A DNA stretch of 64,000 nt from assembly GCF_028993575.1 (NCBI RefSeq), contig NZ_CP118615.1, positions 1,984,001-2,048,000 on the forward strand, written 5' to 3'. Shown here piece by piece: positions 1 through 9,108 of this stretch. The notes under the pieces are model-generated. The model ran no database searches. It saw only the letters and a list, made by a program, of their open reading frames with translations, and was not told the DNA's origin. A program made the position numbers and the translations under genes. The stretch's first letter is position 1; each line of letters begins with the position of its first letter. Source of the DNA: Micromonospora cathayae. GTDB lineage: Bacteria > Actinomycetota > Actinomycetes > Mycobacteriales > Micromonosporaceae.

Positions 1-1
1 G

Positions 2-412
2 ATCGGGGTGGAACAGGCGTTCAAGGACCTGGGCTTCGACTCGTTGGCCGCGGTCGACCTGCGGAACCGGCTGGCGGCCCTCACCGGGATCCGGCTCCCG
101 GCGACCCTGGTCTTCGACTTTCCCAACCCCACCGTCCTGGCCCGGCACCTGCTGGACGAACTCCTGCCGGACACCGGTGGTCCGGAACTCGACGAGGCCC
201 GTGCCGCGCAGCTGCGTCGGGTGCTCGCCTCGGTGCCGCTCGACCGGTTCCGGGAACTGGGCGTGCTGGACCAGCTGCTCGCGTTGGCCGAATCGGCGGG
301 CGGCGCGGGCGGGCCCGCCGAGCCGGCGGACGACCCCACCCCGGCGGCGGACATCGCCTCGATGAGCGTGGAGCACCTGATCGCCCGGGCGATGGGCACC
401 AGCGCCGGTTGA
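2..412 (+). CDS. C-terminal end of a modular type I PKS protein (ACP), 5' truncated
   Basis: The window opens inside a polyketide synthase gene, with the reading frame running in from the left edge. The visible part is the second half of an acyl carrier protein containing the phosphopantetheine attachment motif GFDSL, followed by helix residues [10 protein letters not shown] and [14 protein letters not shown]. After it comes a C-terminal tail of about 75 residues with two amphipathic stretches ([16 protein letters not shown] and [14 protein letters not shown]). Such tails on modular PKS proteins dock onto the next protein in the line. The next PKS gene starts 30 bases downstream on the same strand, so the two chains probably interact head to tail in the cytoplasm. 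What lies upstream of the ACP cannot be seen. Confidence 0.93.
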   Translation: MGVEQAFKDLGFDSLAAVDLRNRLAALTGIRLPATLVFDFPNPTVLARHLLDELLPDTGGPELDEARAAQLRRVLASVPLDRFRELGVLDQLLALAESAGGAGGPAEPADDPTPAADIASMSVEHLIARAMGTSAG

Positions 413-441
413 CCCCGACCCGACGACCGCGGGAGAGCGAC

Positions 442-3400
442 ATGGACAGTGACGACAAGCTGGTGACGGCCCTACGCGCCGCACTGACCGAGAACGAGCG
501 GCTGCGCGGGGAGTTGACGGCGCAGCGGGCCCAGGCCAGCGAGCCGATCGCGATCGTGGGTATGGCCTGCCGGTTGCCGGGCGGGGTCTCCTCCCCGGAG
601 GACCTGTGGGAGCTGCTGACGGCCGGCGGGGACGGCATCGGCGACTTCCCGACCGACCGGGGCTGGGAGGTCGACGCTCTCTACGATCCGGATCCCGACC
701 GTCCGGGCCGCACCTACACGCGCAGTGGCGGGTTCCTGCACGACGCCGGCGGGTTCGACGCCCGGTTCTTCGGTATCGCCCCGCGTGAGGCGTTGGCGAT
801 GGATCCGCAGCAGCGGGTGTTCCTGGAGGCGTCGTGGGAGGTGTTCGAGCGGGCGGGTATCGACGTGACCACGTTGAAGGGCAGCCGGACCGGTGTCTTC
901 GCCGGGGTCATGTACCACGACTACGGCGCGGGACAGGCCCCGACCGCGCAGCTCGAAGGTTTCCAGGGCGCGGGCGTGGCCGGCAGTGTGGTCACCGGTC
1001 GGGTGTCGTACACGTTCGGGTTCGAGGGTCCGGCGGTGACGGTGGATACGGCGTGTTCGTCGTCGTTGGTGGCGTTGCATCTGGCGGCGCAGTCGTTGCG
1101 GTCGGGTGAGTGTGATCTGGCGGTGGCGGGTGGGGTGGCGGTGATGGCCCAGCCGAACACCTTCATCGAGTTTTCGCGGCAGCGGGGGTTGGCGCGGGAT
1201 GGGCGGTGTAAGGCGTTTGCGGCGGGGGCGGATGGGACGGGGTGGTCTGAGGGTGTGGCGGTGGTGTTGTTGGAGCGGTTGTCGGTGGCGCGGGCGCGGG
1301 GTCGTCGGGTGTTGGCGGTGGTGCGGTCGTCGGCGGTGAATCAGGACGGGGCGTCGAATGGTTTGACGGCGCCGTCGGGTCGGGCGCAGCGGCGGGTGAT
1401 TGGTCAGGCGTTGGTTAATGGTGGGTTGTCGGCGGTGGATGTGGATGTGGTGGAGGCGCATGGTACGGGGACGGTGTTGGGGGATCCGATCGAGGCGCAG
1501 GCGTTGATCAGTGTTTATGGGCAGGGTCGTGGTGAGCCGTTGTGGTTGGGGTCGTTGAAGTCGAACATCGGTCATACGCAGGCGGCTGCGGGTGTGGCGG
1601 GTGTGGTGAAGATGGTGTTGGCGTTGGGGGCGGGGGTGTTGCCGGCGACGTTGCATGTGGACGCCCCGTCGCCGCATGTGGACTGGTCGGCGGGGGATGT
1701 GCGGTTGCTGACCGAGTCGCGGCCGTGGCCCGCCGTGGACCGTCCGCGTCGGGCGGGGGTGTCGGCGTTCGGGGTGAGTGGGACCAACGCGCACGTGATC
1801 CTGGAACAGGCACCGCAGGACGACGTCCCGGACGACGCCACCGGCGGTGACCCGCTACTGCCGTGGTTGCTCTCCGCCCGGACCGTCCCGGCACTGGCGC
1901 TCCGGGCGCAGCGTTTGGTCGAGCACGTCGAGCGGCATCTGCACGAGTGGGACCCGGCGGCGGTCGGCGCGGCCCTGGTCACCAGTCGGGCCCAGCTCGA
2001 ACACCGGGCCGCCGTGGTCGGCGACAACCGGGACGACCTGCTCCGGGGACTCCGCAAACTGGCCCGTGGCGAGTCGGACCCGGCCGTGGTCGTCGACCGG
2101 ACCACCAGCGGGACGCTCGCCTTCGTCTTCCCCGGTCAGGGCAGTCAGCGGGTCGGTATGGCCCGGCGGCTCCACCGGGAGCTGCCGGCCTTCGCCGCCG
2201 CCTTCGACGAGGTGTGCGCGGAACTCGACCGGCACCTGCCGCGTCCGCTGCGGGAGGTGGTGTTCGCCGAACCGGGCAGTCCCGAGGCCGACCTGCTCGA
2301 CCGCACCGAGTACACCCAGCCCGCGCTGTTCGCCGTCGAGGTGGCGCTGACCCGGCTGCTGGAGGCGTGGGGCATCCGACCCGACATTCTCGCCGGTCAC
2401 TCGATCGGTGAACTCGTCGCCGCGCACCTGGCCGGGGTGCTGTCCCTCGCCGACGCCGCCGTGCTGGTGGCCGCGCGCGGACGGCTCATGCAGGCGCTGC
2501 CGCCCGGTGGTGCCATGGTGGCGGTCGGCGCCGCCGAGGCGCGGGTCCGGCCGCTGCTGGCAGGTCACGGCGACGAGGTGGACATCGCCGCGGTGAACGG
2601 CCCCACGTCGGTGGTGCTCTCCGGGGCCGACGAACCGGTGTCGGCCATCGCGGCCCGGCTGCGGGAGCAGGGCTGCCGGACCAAGCGGTTGACCGTGAGC
2701 CACGCCTTCCACTCGCCGCTGATCGAGCCGATGCTGGCCGAGTTCGCCCGGGTCGCCGACGGTCTGCGCTACGGCACCGCGACGCTGCCGGTGGTGTCCG
2801 ACGTCACCGGTCAACTCGCCGAACCGGCCGAGCTGGCCACCGCCGGCTACTGGGTCCGGCACGTCCGGGCGACGGTCCGCTTCGAGGACATGGTGCACAC
2901 CCTGGAGAAGGAGGGCGTCGGCACCGTACTCGAGGTCGGACCGGGTGGAGTCCTCACCGCCATGACCCGCGAGAGCTGCACCACCGCGGTCGCGGCCTTT
3001 CCGCTGCTCCGCGACGACCAGGACGAGTGGCGGTCGGTCCGGACCGCACTGGGTCGCCTGCACACCCGGGGACGCGACCTCACCGTTGCGCCGCCCCCGC
3101 GCCATGTCCCCCTGCCCACCTACCCCTTCGAACGTAAGCGCTACTGGTTGGAGACGACGCCCGTGAGCCTGGACGAGCAGACCATCGCCCCATCGCAGAC
3201 CGCGAACCCGGACGTCGTGGCGGACGAGCCCGGCGCGGATCCGGCGGTCCCGGAGCTGGCCCGCCGGTTGGCCGGGCTGTCACCGGCGCAGCGGCGTCAG
3301 GAACTCGTCGACGCGATCATCGTGATCTCGGCGGCGGCCCTGGCCATGGAGAGCACCGACGACATCGAGGAGGAGACCGGCTTCTTCGACATCGGGTTCA

Positions 3401-3546
3401 GTTCGCTGACCGCCGTGGAGGTCCGTGACGAACTGAACACCGTCACCGGTCTGGAGCTGGCCCCGATGACCCTGTTCGACCACCCGACTCCGCTGATGCT
3501 CGCCGAGCACATCGACGGGCTGCTGGCTGCCGCCGACGCGAGCTGA
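442..3546 (+). CDS. Single-module type I PKS: docking-KS-AT-ACP, last extension module of an ansamycin synthase
   Basis: A 1034-residue extension module. An N-terminal coiled-coil docking segment (about 1-32) precedes a ketosynthase (about 35-460) with Cys205 in DTACSSS, the EAHGTGT histidine and the [10 protein letters not shown] histidine. The acyltransferase (about 570-880) has GHSIGE with Ser654 and HAFH at 754-757, the usual signature for malonyl-CoA. The ACP carries Ser988 in GFSSL instead of the common GFDSL. There is no KR, DH, ER or thioesterase, so the last two carbons should remain a beta-keto unit. The ATG at 442 follows GGGAGAG and fits the docking helix. An amide synthase gene starts 38 bases downstream, so the chain is released as a macrolactam. 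Codon use inside the KS is strongly atypical from about 1010 to 1790. Confidence 0.95.
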   Translation: MDSDDKLVTALRAALTENERLRGELTAQRAQASEPIAIVGMACRLPGGVSSPEDLWELLTAGGDGIGDFPTDRGWEVDALYDPDPDRPGRTYTRSGGFLHDAGGFDARFFGIAPREALAMDPQQRVFLEASWEVFERAGIDVTTLKGSRTGVFAGVMYHDYGAGQAPTAQLEGFQGAGVAGSVVTGRVSYTFGFEGPAVTVDTACSSSLVALHLAAQSLRSGECDLAVAGGVAVMAQPNTFIEFSRQRGLARDGRCKAFAAGADGTGWSEGVAVVLLERLSVARARGRRVLAVVRSSAVNQDGASNGLTAPSGRAQRRVIGQALVNGGLSAVDVDVVEAHGTGTVLGDPIEAQALISVYGQGRGEPLWLGSLKSNIGHTQAAAGVAGVVKMVLALGAGVLPATLHVDAPSPHVDWSAGDVRLLTESRPWPAVDRPRRAGVSAFGVSGTNAHVILEQAPQDDVPDDATGGDPLLPWLLSARTVPALALRAQRLVEHVERHLHEWDPAAVGAALVTSRAQLEHRAAVVGDNRDDLLRGLRKLARGESDPAVVVDRTTSGTLAFVFPGQGSQRVGMARRLHRELPAFAAAFDEVCAELDRHLPRPLREVVFAEPGSPEADLLDRTEYTQPALFAVEVALTRLLEAWGIRPDILAGHSIGELVAAHLAGVLSLADAAVLVAARGRLMQALPPGGAMVAVGAAEARVRPLLAGHGDEVDIAAVNGPTSVVLSGADEPVSAIAARLREQGCRTKRLTVSHAFHSPLIEPMLAEFARVADGLRYGTATLPVVSDVTGQLAEPAELATAGYWVRHVRATVRFEDMVHTLEKEGVGTVLEVGPGGVLTAMTRESCTTAVAAFPLLRDDQDEWRSVRTALGRLHTRGRDLTVAPPPRHVPLPTYPFERKRYWLETTPVSLDEQTIAPSQTANPDVVADEPGADPAVPELARRLAGLSPAQRRQELVDAIIVISAAALAMESTDDIEEETGFFDIGFSSLTAVEVRDELNTVTGLELAPMTLFDHPTPLMLAEHIDGLLAAADAS

Positions 3547-3584
3547 CCGAACGAGACCCCGACCGACGAGGAACGGAGCAGGAC

Positions 3585-4373
3585 ATGTTCGACATCGACC
3601 GGTACTTCGAGCACCTGGGTTACACCGGTGGCCGTGAGCGGTCCGCCGACAATCTGCGCGAGCTGCACAAGAAGCACATGATGACCGTCCCCTTCGACAA
3701 TTCCCGGAACGCGCCGAAGGGCCTGGCCATCTGGGACGACGTCGACGCCGGGGTGGACGCCTTCCACGAGGCGTTGATCGTCGAGGGGCGTGGCGGCATC
3801 TGCCACGAGCACAGTGGACTGTTCCGGGGGGCGCTGCTCGAACTCGGTTACGACGTGTCGATCGTGTCGGCCGGCGTACGGGGGGCCAACGACCAGTTCG
3901 GGCCGGACCTGGAACACATGATGAACGTGGTCCGGCTCGACGGGGAGCAGTGGCTGGTGGACGTCGGGTTCGCCGGCCCGTCCTTCATCGAGCCGGTCCG
4001 CATCTCGCCCGAGGTGCAGAGCCAGTACGGCTTCGACTACCGGGTGGTGGAGAGCGGCGACTACCTGGTGCTGGAGCGCCGGACCCGGGCCAAGGACTGG
4101 CACGCGGTCTACCGGTTCACCCTGACCGAGCGGAAGCTGACCGAGTGGAAGGCCATCGCCAGCGGCGAGAACGACGACCCGGTCTGGCACTGGGCCGGCG
4201 AGATGATCGCGGCCGGCACGCTGATCTACGGGCGGGCCTACGACAACGGCCAGCTTCTGCTGGTCGGGCGGCGGTACCTGCGCGCCGAGGACGGTCAGGA
4301 GCATGTCCGGGTGCTGGCCAAGACCGACGAGTACCAGGCCGTCATCCGGAACGTCCTGCTTCAGGACGCCTGA
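3585..4373 (+). CDS. rifF: RifF-type amide synthase (arylamine N-acetyltransferase family), polyketide release
   Basis: A 262-residue arylamine N-acetyltransferase fold protein. The catalytic triad is visible: Cys73 in GGICHEH, His111 in LEHMMNVV and Asp126 in VDVGFAG, the same spacing as in RifF of the rifamycin pathway. In ansamycin pathways this family takes the finished polyketide from the last ACP and joins it to the amine of the AHBA starter, closing the macrolactam. Its position directly after the final PKS module, with a GGAGCAGGAC ribosome site before ATG 3585, agrees with that role. The symbol is borrowed from the rifamycin orthologue. NAT enzymes for drug acetylation share the fold, but they do not normally follow PKS genes. 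Confidence 0.93.
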   Translation: MFDIDRYFEHLGYTGGRERSADNLRELHKKHMMTVPFDNSRNAPKGLAIWDDVDAGVDAFHEALIVEGRGGICHEHSGLFRGALLELGYDVSIVSAGVRGANDQFGPDLEHMMNVVRLDGEQWLVDVGFAGPSFIEPVRISPEVQSQYGFDYRVVESGDYLVLERRTRAKDWHAVYRFTLTERKLTEWKAIASGENDDPVWHWAGEMIAAGTLIYGRAYDNGQLLLVGRRYLRAEDGQEHVRVLAKTDEYQAVIRNVLLQDA

Positions 4374-4400
4374 TCCGGCCCCGGGGAGGGTGGACGAATC

Positions 4401-5993
4401 ATGGAGCGGATTGACGCCGACGTGGCCATCGTCGGCGACGGCCCGGTCGGCCAGACCCTGGCGGTCCTGCTCGCCCGGCAGGGCTGGCAGGTGGTGGTGG
4501 TGGACCGCTGGCCCCAGCCGTACACGATGTCGCGGGCGGTCGCGTTCGACAGTGAGACGGCCCGCATCCTGGCCATGGCCGGAATCCGGGACTACGTCGC
4601 GAACGACACCGAACCCTCGGGCCGCTACATCTGGCGGAACGGGGAAGGTCGGGTCCTGTTGGACATCCAGGGTTCGGTGACCGGTTGGTGCGGTTGGCCG
4701 GACTCGACCTCCATGTACCAGCCGGCGCTGGAGAACGCGTTGCGGAACCAGGGCAGGGAACTGCCGTCGCTGCGGGTCCGGCGCGGGTGGGAGGCGGTGG
4801 CGGCCACCGACCTGGGCGACCGGGTGGAGCTGCGCGCGGTCGACCGGAACGGGGAGTCGCTGACCGTCACGGCCGGCTGGTTGGTCGGCTGCGACGGCGC
4901 GAACAGCTTCGTCCGGGGGCTGATCGATCCGCCGGTACGGGATCTCGGGTTCTCCCACGACTGGTTGATCTGCGACGTGGTACTGACCCGGCCACGGGTC
5001 TTCGACCCCAACAACCTCCAGGTGTGCGACCCGGCCCGGCCCCGCACCGAAGCCTCGGCGGGGCCGGGGCACCGGCGGTGGGAGTTCATGCGGGTGGCGG
5101 ACGAGTCGGTGGCGGAGATCGACACCGTCGAGTCGGCGTGGCGGCTGCTGGAACTGTTCGACGTCACCCCGGACAATGCGCGGCTGCTGCGTCACGCCGT
5201 CTACACCTTCCAGTCCCGCTGGGCGGAGAACCTGCGGTCCGGCCGGGTGCTGATCGCCGGGGACGCGGCACACGTGATGCCGCCGTTCGCCGGCCAGGGC
5301 ATGTGCTCGGGGCTCCGGGACGCCGCCAACCTGGCCTGGAAGCTGGGTCTGGTGTTGCGCGGCCAGGCCCGGGACGGGGTGCTCGACTCGTACGTCGCCG
5401 AACGGGTCCGGCACGTGCAGCACGCCGTACGGTTGTCGGTCGACCTCGGCAAGGTGATCTGTCAGCTGGATCCGCGGGCCGCCGCCGACCGTGACCTGGT
5501 GATGACCGCGGCCCGGGAACGGGGCGTGGGAGCGGGCCGGCCCCAGGCGCCGGTACATCCGCTCCGGGCCGGCCTGCTGCACCACGGCGGGCGGCCCCCG
5601 GCGGGCCCTCTGACCGGTACGTTGTCCCGCCAGGCCCGGGTCGCCCGGCGGGGAGTGACCGGTCTGTTCGACGAGGTGGTCGGCTCCGGGTTCGTGCTGC
5701 TGTCGAGCGAGGACCCGCGTCCGTTCCTGGACGCCGACACCCGGGCCTTTCTGGCGGGGCTCGGCACGCACCTGGTGACCCTGGTGCCGGCCGGGGAGCA
5801 GACGGCCGACGGGACGGCGGTGGTCGACGTCGACGACGTGTACCTGCCGTACCTGGCTGCGGCCGGGGCGCGGGCGGTGCTCGTCCGGCCGGACTTCTAC
5901 GTGTTCGGCCAGGTCACCGAGGCCGAGGACTACGGCCGGCTGGTGACGGACCTGCGGCGGCAGATCGCGGTGGACGCGTTGACGACCGGCTGA
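4401..5993 (+). CDS. FAD-dependent aromatic hydroxylase (Rif-Orf19/MhpA type)
   Basis: A 530-residue flavoprotein monooxygenase of the group A aromatic hydroxylase type. The N-terminal dinucleotide fold has GDGPVGQTLA (about 12-21) followed by the acidic VVVDRW end. The second FAD motif is GDAAHVMPPFAGQGM with the NLAWKL helix, and the DG motif is VGCDGANS. The C-terminal thioredoxin-like region ends in a segment typical of MhpA/PheA relatives. In ansamycin clusters such enzymes hydroxylate the aromatic nucleus or the ansa intermediate with NADPH and O2. The gene starts 27 bases after the amide synthase and is probably co-transcribed with the PKS genes. The exact substrate cannot be read from sequence. 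Confidence 0.88.
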   Translation: MERIDADVAIVGDGPVGQTLAVLLARQGWQVVVVDRWPQPYTMSRAVAFDSETARILAMAGIRDYVANDTEPSGRYIWRNGEGRVLLDIQGSVTGWCGWPDSTSMYQPALENALRNQGRELPSLRVRRGWEAVAATDLGDRVELRAVDRNGESLTVTAGWLVGCDGANSFVRGLIDPPVRDLGFSHDWLICDVVLTRPRVFDPNNLQVCDPARPRTEASAGPGHRRWEFMRVADESVAEIDTVESAWRLLELFDVTPDNARLLRHAVYTFQSRWAENLRSGRVLIAGDAAHVMPPFAGQGMCSGLRDAANLAWKLGLVLRGQARDGVLDSYVAERVRHVQHAVRLSVDLGKVICQLDPRAAADRDLVMTAARERGVGAGRPQAPVHPLRAGLLHHGGRPPAGPLTGTLSRQARVARRGVTGLFDEVVGSGFVLLSSEDPRPFLDADTRAFLAGLGTHLVTLVPAGEQTADGTAVVDVDDVYLPYLAAAGARAVLVRPDFYVFGQVTEAEDYGRLVTDLRRQIAVDALTTG

Positions 5994-6013
5994 CGCTGGC
6001 CGGTCGAGTCGAC

Positions 6014-6045
6014 AGGGGTGGTCTCCGGGAGCGGGGACCACCCCT
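6014..6045 (+). terminator. Intrinsic-type hairpin after the PKS operon
   Basis: The two arms AGGGGTGGTC and GACCACCCCT pair perfectly around a 12-base GC-rich loop, 21 bases after the hydroxylase stop codon. It sits between two convergent operons. There is no clear U-tract, as is common in high-GC actinomycetes. Confidence 0.7.
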
Positions 6046-6103
6046 TCGCCGTGCCGGGCGTTGCGTCGGGCTGGTGACCCCCACCGGGCGGGGCGGGCCA
6101 CGG

Positions 6104-6167
6104 GACAGGGCACCGCCGCCCGGACCAGCGTCCCGGGGGACGTCGGTCCGGGCGGCGGTGCCCTGTC
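6104..6167. terminator. Very long perfect hairpin between convergent operons
   Basis: Bases 6104-6126 and 6145-6167 form a perfect 23-bp inverted repeat. The 18-base loop itself contains a smaller inverted repeat (GTCCC/GGGAC). It lies 31 bases beyond the stop of the minus-strand exporter gene and so most likely ends that transcript, with the hairpin at 6014-6045 serving the opposite strand. Confidence 0.7.
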
Positions 6168-6198
6168 GTGGTCGGACGACCGGGGGCCGCTCTCCGGC

Positions 6199-7650
6199 TC
6201 AGAGGGCGGGGGCGTGGGCCTGCTGCTGCTCCGCCGCGACCCGTTCGGACGACCGCAGCATGGCGACCGCGATGATCAGGGCGATCACGACGAAGACCGC
6301 GCCGGCCTGGAAGGCCCGGTGGTAGCCGCCGTTCAGCGCGACGATGTCGTCGGCGCCGCCCAGGTCGTTGATCCGGGCGGTGACGAAGGCGCTGAGCACG
6401 GTCAGTCCGACCGCGCCGCCGATCTGCTGGGTGGTGTTGAACAGCCCGGACGCGATGCCGGCGTCCTGCGGGGTGACCGCCGACATGCCCAGCCCCATCA
6501 TCGCCGGGGCGGCCAGGCCGAAGCCGAGGCCCATGACGACGGTGGCGGGCAGGAAGTCCACCAGGTACGTGCCGTCGACCCGGGCGAAGGAGAGCATCAC
6601 GAAGGCCGCGACGATCAGCACCAGGCCGGCGTAGAGCACCGGCCGCTGACCGAACTTGGTGATCACCTTGGCCGACAGGCCGAGGGAGACCGCGGCGATC
6701 ACGAGGGCGATCGGCACGTACCCGAGGCCGGCCTCGAGAGAGTTGAGGCCCAGGACCTTCTGCAGGTAGAGGGTGCCGAAGAAGAGCAGGCCGAACATAC
6801 CCGCGATCATCAGGAACTGCACCAGGTTCGCCGCGGACAGCGCCCGGGAGCGGAAGATCTTCAGGGGCAGCAGCGGCTCCTCGGCGGTGGCCTCGCGGAT
6901 CACGAAGGCGACGAGCAGCAGGATCGAGATCGGGCCCAGGATCAGCGTCTCGGTCGCCGCCCAGCCGACCTTCTCGGCGTTGACGATGGCGTACACGCCG
7001 CTCATCAGGCCGGCGGTGACCAGGGCCGCACCCAGGAAGTCGGCCTTGCGGCTGATTCCGCCCAGGCCGGTCTCGTGCGGGACGTTGCGGGCGGCGAGCA
7101 GCACCACGACCGCGCCGATCGGGACGTTGATGAAGAAGATCCAGCTCCAGTCCACCAGGTCGGTGAGGATGCCACCGATGAGCGGGCCGACCGCGCCGCC
7201 GCCGGCCGACGCGAAGCTGTACGCGCCGATCGCCTGGGCCTGCTTGCGGGGCTCGTCGAAGGTGGTGGCGACCATGCCGAGGATGCACGCCGACGCGACG
7301 GCGCCGCCGATGCCCTGGACGAAGCGGAAGCCGATGAGCATCGCCTCGTTGGTGGCCAGACCGCACAGCAGCGACGCGGCGCTGAACATGACGATGCCGG
7401 TGATGAAGATCCGCTTCCGGCCCAGCATGTCACCGAGTCGTCCGGCGAGCAGCAGCAGGCCGCCGAAGGGGATGACGTACGCGTTCACCACCCAGACGAG
7501 GTTGGCCTCGGAGAAGCCCAGGTCGCGCTGCACCGTCGGGAGTGCGACGTTGACGATGTTCTGATCGATGACGATCATCATCTGGCCGGCGCACAACACG
7601 ATGAGTGACAGCCAGAGTGACCGGTTTGATGGCTGGGCGGGCTGGCCCAT
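6199..7650 (-). CDS. MFS drug exporter, DHA2 (14-TM) family
   Basis: A 483-residue integral membrane transporter. Fourteen hydrophobic segments can be followed. The DHA2-type motif C-like region is seen in IGGAVASACILGMVATTF, and the motif A loop is GRLGDMLGRKR. The N-terminus reads SLIVLCAGQMMIVIDQNIVNVALPTVQRDLG, characteristic of EmrB/QacA proton-driven exporters. ATG 7650 is chosen because GGAGGG lies nine bases upstream; an in-frame TTG at 7668 would overlap that site. It follows the DAHP synthase gene on the same strand after 86 bases, as expected for a self-resistance or export gene of the ansamycin pathway. RifP of the rifamycin cluster is the functional parallel. Confidence 0.9.
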   Translation of the reverse strand: MGQPAQPSNRSLWLSLIVLCAGQMMIVIDQNIVNVALPTVQRDLGFSEANLVWVVNAYVIPFGGLLLLAGRLGDMLGRKRIFITGIVMFSAASLLCGLATNEAMLIGFRFVQGIGGAVASACILGMVATTFDEPRKQAQAIGAYSFASAGGGAVGPLIGGILTDLVDWSWIFFINVPIGAVVVLLAARNVPHETGLGGISRKADFLGAALVTAGLMSGVYAIVNAEKVGWAATETLILGPISILLLVAFVIREATAEEPLLPLKIFRSRALSAANLVQFLMIAGMFGLLFFGTLYLQKVLGLNSLEAGLGYVPIALVIAAVSLGLSAKVITKFGQRPVLYAGLVLIVAAFVMLSFARVDGTYLVDFLPATVVMGLGFGLAAPAMMGLGMSAVTPQDAGIASGLFNTTQQIGGAVGLTVLSAFVTARINDLGGADDIVALNGGYHRAFQAGAVFVVIALIIAVAMLRSSERVAAEQQQAHAPAL

Positions 7651-7736
7651 GATTTGGATTCCCTCCAATAGTGCAATTCGCTTACAGAAGCTATGCTCTG
7701 CGAAGCCCAGGCGGAACGGAAGAAGGCACTCCTTTG

Positions 7737-9002
7737 TTACGCGGTCACATCCGTGTTCCTGTGCCCTGGGCCGGCGGCGAAAAGTTCGGCACTGTGCCGC
7801 ACGAGCTCTACCGACTGGCGTGCGTTGAGTCGGGGGTCACACGTGGTCTCGTAGCATCCGGCCAACTCGTGCTCGCCGATGCCGTCGCTGCCGCCCAGGC
7901 ATTCGGTGACCGGATCGCCGGTGAACTCCAGATGGAGACCACCGGGATGGGTGCCCAGCGCCCGGTGCACCTCGACGAATCCCGCCACCTCGTCGGCGAT
8001 GTCGTCGAAGTGCCGGGTCTTGTAGCCGTTCGCCGAGGTCCGGGTGTTGCCGTGCATCGGGTCGCACTGCCACACCACCTGGTGTCCGCTGGCGGTGACC
8101 CGTTCCACGATCGGCGGCAGCAGGTCGCGGACCCGGCCGCGGCCCATCCTGGTGATCAGCGTCAGTCGGCCGGGTTCGCCGGCGCGGTCCAGCCGTTCCA
8201 CGTACTCGACGGCCTGCGCCGGGGTGGTGCCGGGGCCGAGCTTGATCCCGATCGGGTTGGCCAGCAGCTCGGCGACGGCGACGTGTGCGCCGTCGAGCTG
8301 CCGGGTCCGTTCGCCGATCCAGAGGAAGTGCGCCGAGCCGCCGTACAGGCGGGGCTGCCCGGCGGTCGTGACGACCCGGGTCAGGGCCTGCTCGTAGGTC
8401 AGCAGGAGGGCCTCGTGGCTGCTGTAGATCTCGTCGGGGTGTGCGGAGACGGCGCGCACCGTCTCCAGGGTGGAGCGCGCGTGGAAGTACGCCTGGACCA
8501 TTCGGCCGGGGTCGGGGGTCCGCTCCTGCGGGGTCGGCGTCGCGGAGTTGACGATGTCTCCCCGGTACGCCGGTAGTCCCAGCACGTCCAGGGCCGCCGA
8601 CCGCGGTTTGGCGTACTGGCCGGCGATCCGGCCGACGCCGACCACCGGCAGTCCGGTGCCGCCGCGCAGCACGGCGGACATCCGGTGCAGGGTGGTGACG
8701 TTGGCCCGGACGTGCGGTCCGGTGCTGGTGGCGAAGGTTTCCGCGCAGTCGCCGCCCTGGAGCAGCAGCATCCGGCCCTGGGCCACCTCGGCCAGGTGCT
8801 GCCGGAGCCGGTCGGTCTCCGGTGGGTGCGCCAGCGGTGGCAGGGTGGACAGGAACTGTCGTACCGACTGGACGTGCGCCGGATCGGGCCAGTGTGGTTG
8901 TTGCGAGGCCGGAAGATCCAGTGCTGCGGACAGCTTGCCGAGCAGATTCTTCTCGATTTCGGCGTAACCCGGCAATGATTCGAGCACAATCGATGAAGGC
9001 AT
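7737..9002 (-). CDS. rifH: AminoDAHP synthase (class II DAHP synthase, RifH type)
   Basis: A 421-residue class II (plant-type) 3-deoxy-7-phosphoheptulonate synthase. Recognisable blocks are LLLQGGDCAE, GRIAGQYAKPRS, LWIGERTRQLDGAHV, GIKLGPGTTP, LITRMGRG, VVWQCDPMHGNT and GGLHLEFTGDPVTECLGG, holding the metal Cys/His/Glu/Asp ligands and the phosphoenolpyruvate arginines. Within an AHBA cluster the enzyme condenses the amino analogue of erythrose 4-phosphate with PEP to give aminoDAHP, the first committed aminoshikimate step. Because aminoDHQ synthase, dehydratase and AHBA synthase are all nearby, a pathway role is favoured over housekeeping. No clear ribosome site precedes ATG 9002, so translation may be leaderless. 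Confidence 0.93.
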   Translation of the reverse strand: MPSSIVLESLPGYAEIEKNLLGKLSAALDLPASQQPHWPDPAHVQSVRQFLSTLPPLAHPPETDRLRQHLAEVAQGRMLLLQGGDCAETFATSTGPHVRANVTTLHRMSAVLRGGTGLPVVGVGRIAGQYAKPRSAALDVLGLPAYRGDIVNSATPTPQERTPDPGRMVQAYFHARSTLETVRAVSAHPDEIYSSHEALLLTYEQALTRVVTTAGQPRLYGGSAHFLWIGERTRQLDGAHVAVAELLANPIGIKLGPGTTPAQAVEYVERLDRAGEPGRLTLITRMGRGRVRDLLPPIVERVTASGHQVVWQCDPMHGNTRTSANGYKTRHFDDIADEVAGFVEVHRALGTHPGGLHLEFTGDPVTECLGGSDGIGEHELAGCYETTCDPRLNARQSVELVRHSAELFAAGPGHRNTDVTA

Positions 9003-9108
9003 GAATTCAGTCTAGGTGCGCTGGGAACCCCCTATCCGTCCCCTTAGATATTCCCCTGTTTCCTGGGAATCGGGACGGGTGGCCCCGATTAATTGCCCGA
9101 CGGGGTAG
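9003..9108. promoter_or_regulatory. Divergent promoter region between aminoDAHP synthase and the aminoDHQ synthase operon
   Basis: A 106-base divergent spacer, AT-richer than its surroundings. It carries clustered pyrimidine-rich CCCCTA-like elements: ACCCCCTA at about 9030 and TCCCCTTAG at about 9039. A small inverted repeat, ATTCCC and GGGAAT, spans about 9050-9071. Similar CCCCTA elements recur before the aminoDHQ dehydratase (near 14095) and, as TAGGGG, before the DUF5988 gene (near 16445). This may be a shared regulator site; that is inference only. Confidence 0.4.

Noticed and set aside
3297..6113. A long minus-strand open frame opposite the PKS end, amide synthase and hydroxylase
   Set aside because: It is a shadow of the GC-rich coding strand: Arg/Pro/His/Val-rich with no domain, no ribosome site, and fully overlapped by three well-identified plus-strand genes.
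6061..7608. Plus-strand ORF opposite the MFS exporter
   Set aside because: Composition is Asp/Gly/Arg/His repeats typical of an antisense frame; the minus strand encodes a clear 14-helix transporter.
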